Below are positions 5,673-5,836 of a stretch of DNA of 5,836 nt, piece after piece. Source of the DNA: an uncultured Pirellula sp. (GTDB lineage Bacteria; Planctomycetota; Planctomycetia; Pirellulales; Pirellulaceae); contig CAITIF010000205.1 of the NCBI GenBank assembly GCA_903892365.1, positions 1 to 5,836 of the forward strand, written 5' to 3'. Under the pieces are notes generated by a model. It searched no databases. It saw only the letters and a program-made list of their open reading frames with translations, and was not told the origin of the DNA. The translations under genes were made by a program, and so were the position numbers. Within the stretch, counting starts at the first letter, position 1. The number at the start of each line of letters is the position of its first letter.

Positions 5673-5836
5673 CTATTCTAGACCTTCGCGCAGCATGGTG
5701 TGACATGCTACACAACTGGTGGTCAATTGGTTAAATGCGAGCGTTGCCCCCTCGACATTCTTTCTCTTGGAATGGCGGATTAGTTCTTGGTTTGCCAATC
5801 GAAAACTTTGCATCTGGGTCTGATAGTCCTTGTTGC
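5673..5836 (-). CDS. C-terminal end of a c-type cytochrome (CxxCH), 5' part outside window
   Basis: Reading the minus strand from the right edge gives 53 residues and a TAG stop at 5675-5673. The visible part starts NKDYQTQMQSF, runs through a charged helix with LANQELIRHSKRKNVEGA, then LAFNQLTTSCVACHTMLREGLE. CVACH is a covalent heme c attachment motif, with the His as the expected proximal ligand. Its position close to the C-terminus, after long helices and a T-x-S-C approach, is the arrangement of class II cytochromes (cytochrome c' and relatives) and not of class I, where the motif is near the N-terminus. The protein would act in the periplasm as an electron carrier or gas-binding heme protein; the N-terminal signal peptide would lie beyond the window. 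It has no complete start here. Confidence 0.8.
   Translation of the reverse strand, partial: NKDYQTQMQSFRLANQELIRHSKRKNVEGATLAFNQLTTSCVACHTMLREGLE

Overview
The window looks like chromosome of a marine planctomycete (Rhodopirellula or Blastopirellula type). The grounds are a base composition near half GC, sparse Shine-Dalgarno sites, a large unclassified multi-pass membrane protein, a cysteine-rich secreted protein ending in a beta-barrel signature, and degenerate GCTAGCC-type intergenic repeats. This assignment is an inference from style and not from a marker gene. No rRNA, tRNA, CRISPR array, transposase or integrase is visible.

Layout. Positions 11-3166 (+) hold one very large gene for a membrane protein of about 1051 residues: a basic helical N-terminal domain, a hydrophobic segment, a Ser/Pro/Gln-rich linker with a His cluster, a block of membrane helices and a soluble C-terminal domain. 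Its reading frame is open to the left edge, so the true start may lie outside the window. It converges on a minus-strand gene (3375-4466, possibly starting at 4553) for a signal-peptide-bearing outer-membrane-type barrel protein. The 208-base convergent gap holds a perfect 13-bp hairpin, a 13-bp tandem repeat of 3.7 units, and a second hairpin overlapping the stop of the barrel gene. The two hairpins share a 13/14 sequence.

Positions 4467-5230 are mostly non-coding. They carry two copies of a 19-bp TGAGCC...GGCGYTAGCC element, an inverted CTAGCCGCG pair, several short palindromes and one doubtful minus-strand small ORF (4914-5024) encoding a hydrophobic N-terminus and a Cys/His/Glu/Asp-rich tail. 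At 5231-5350 (+) there is a 39-residue single-span membrane protein with a strong ribosome binding site.

The right end is a minus-strand operon: the C-terminal 53 residues of a c-type cytochrome with a CxxCH site 12 residues before its final residue (class II-like arrangement), followed after 15 bases by a 97-residue DUF4404-family protein. No complete defence or mobile system is evident. The most unusual items are the large membrane protein, the barrel protein with its cysteine-rich N-terminal segment, the DUF4404/cytochrome pairing and the tiny membrane protein beside it.
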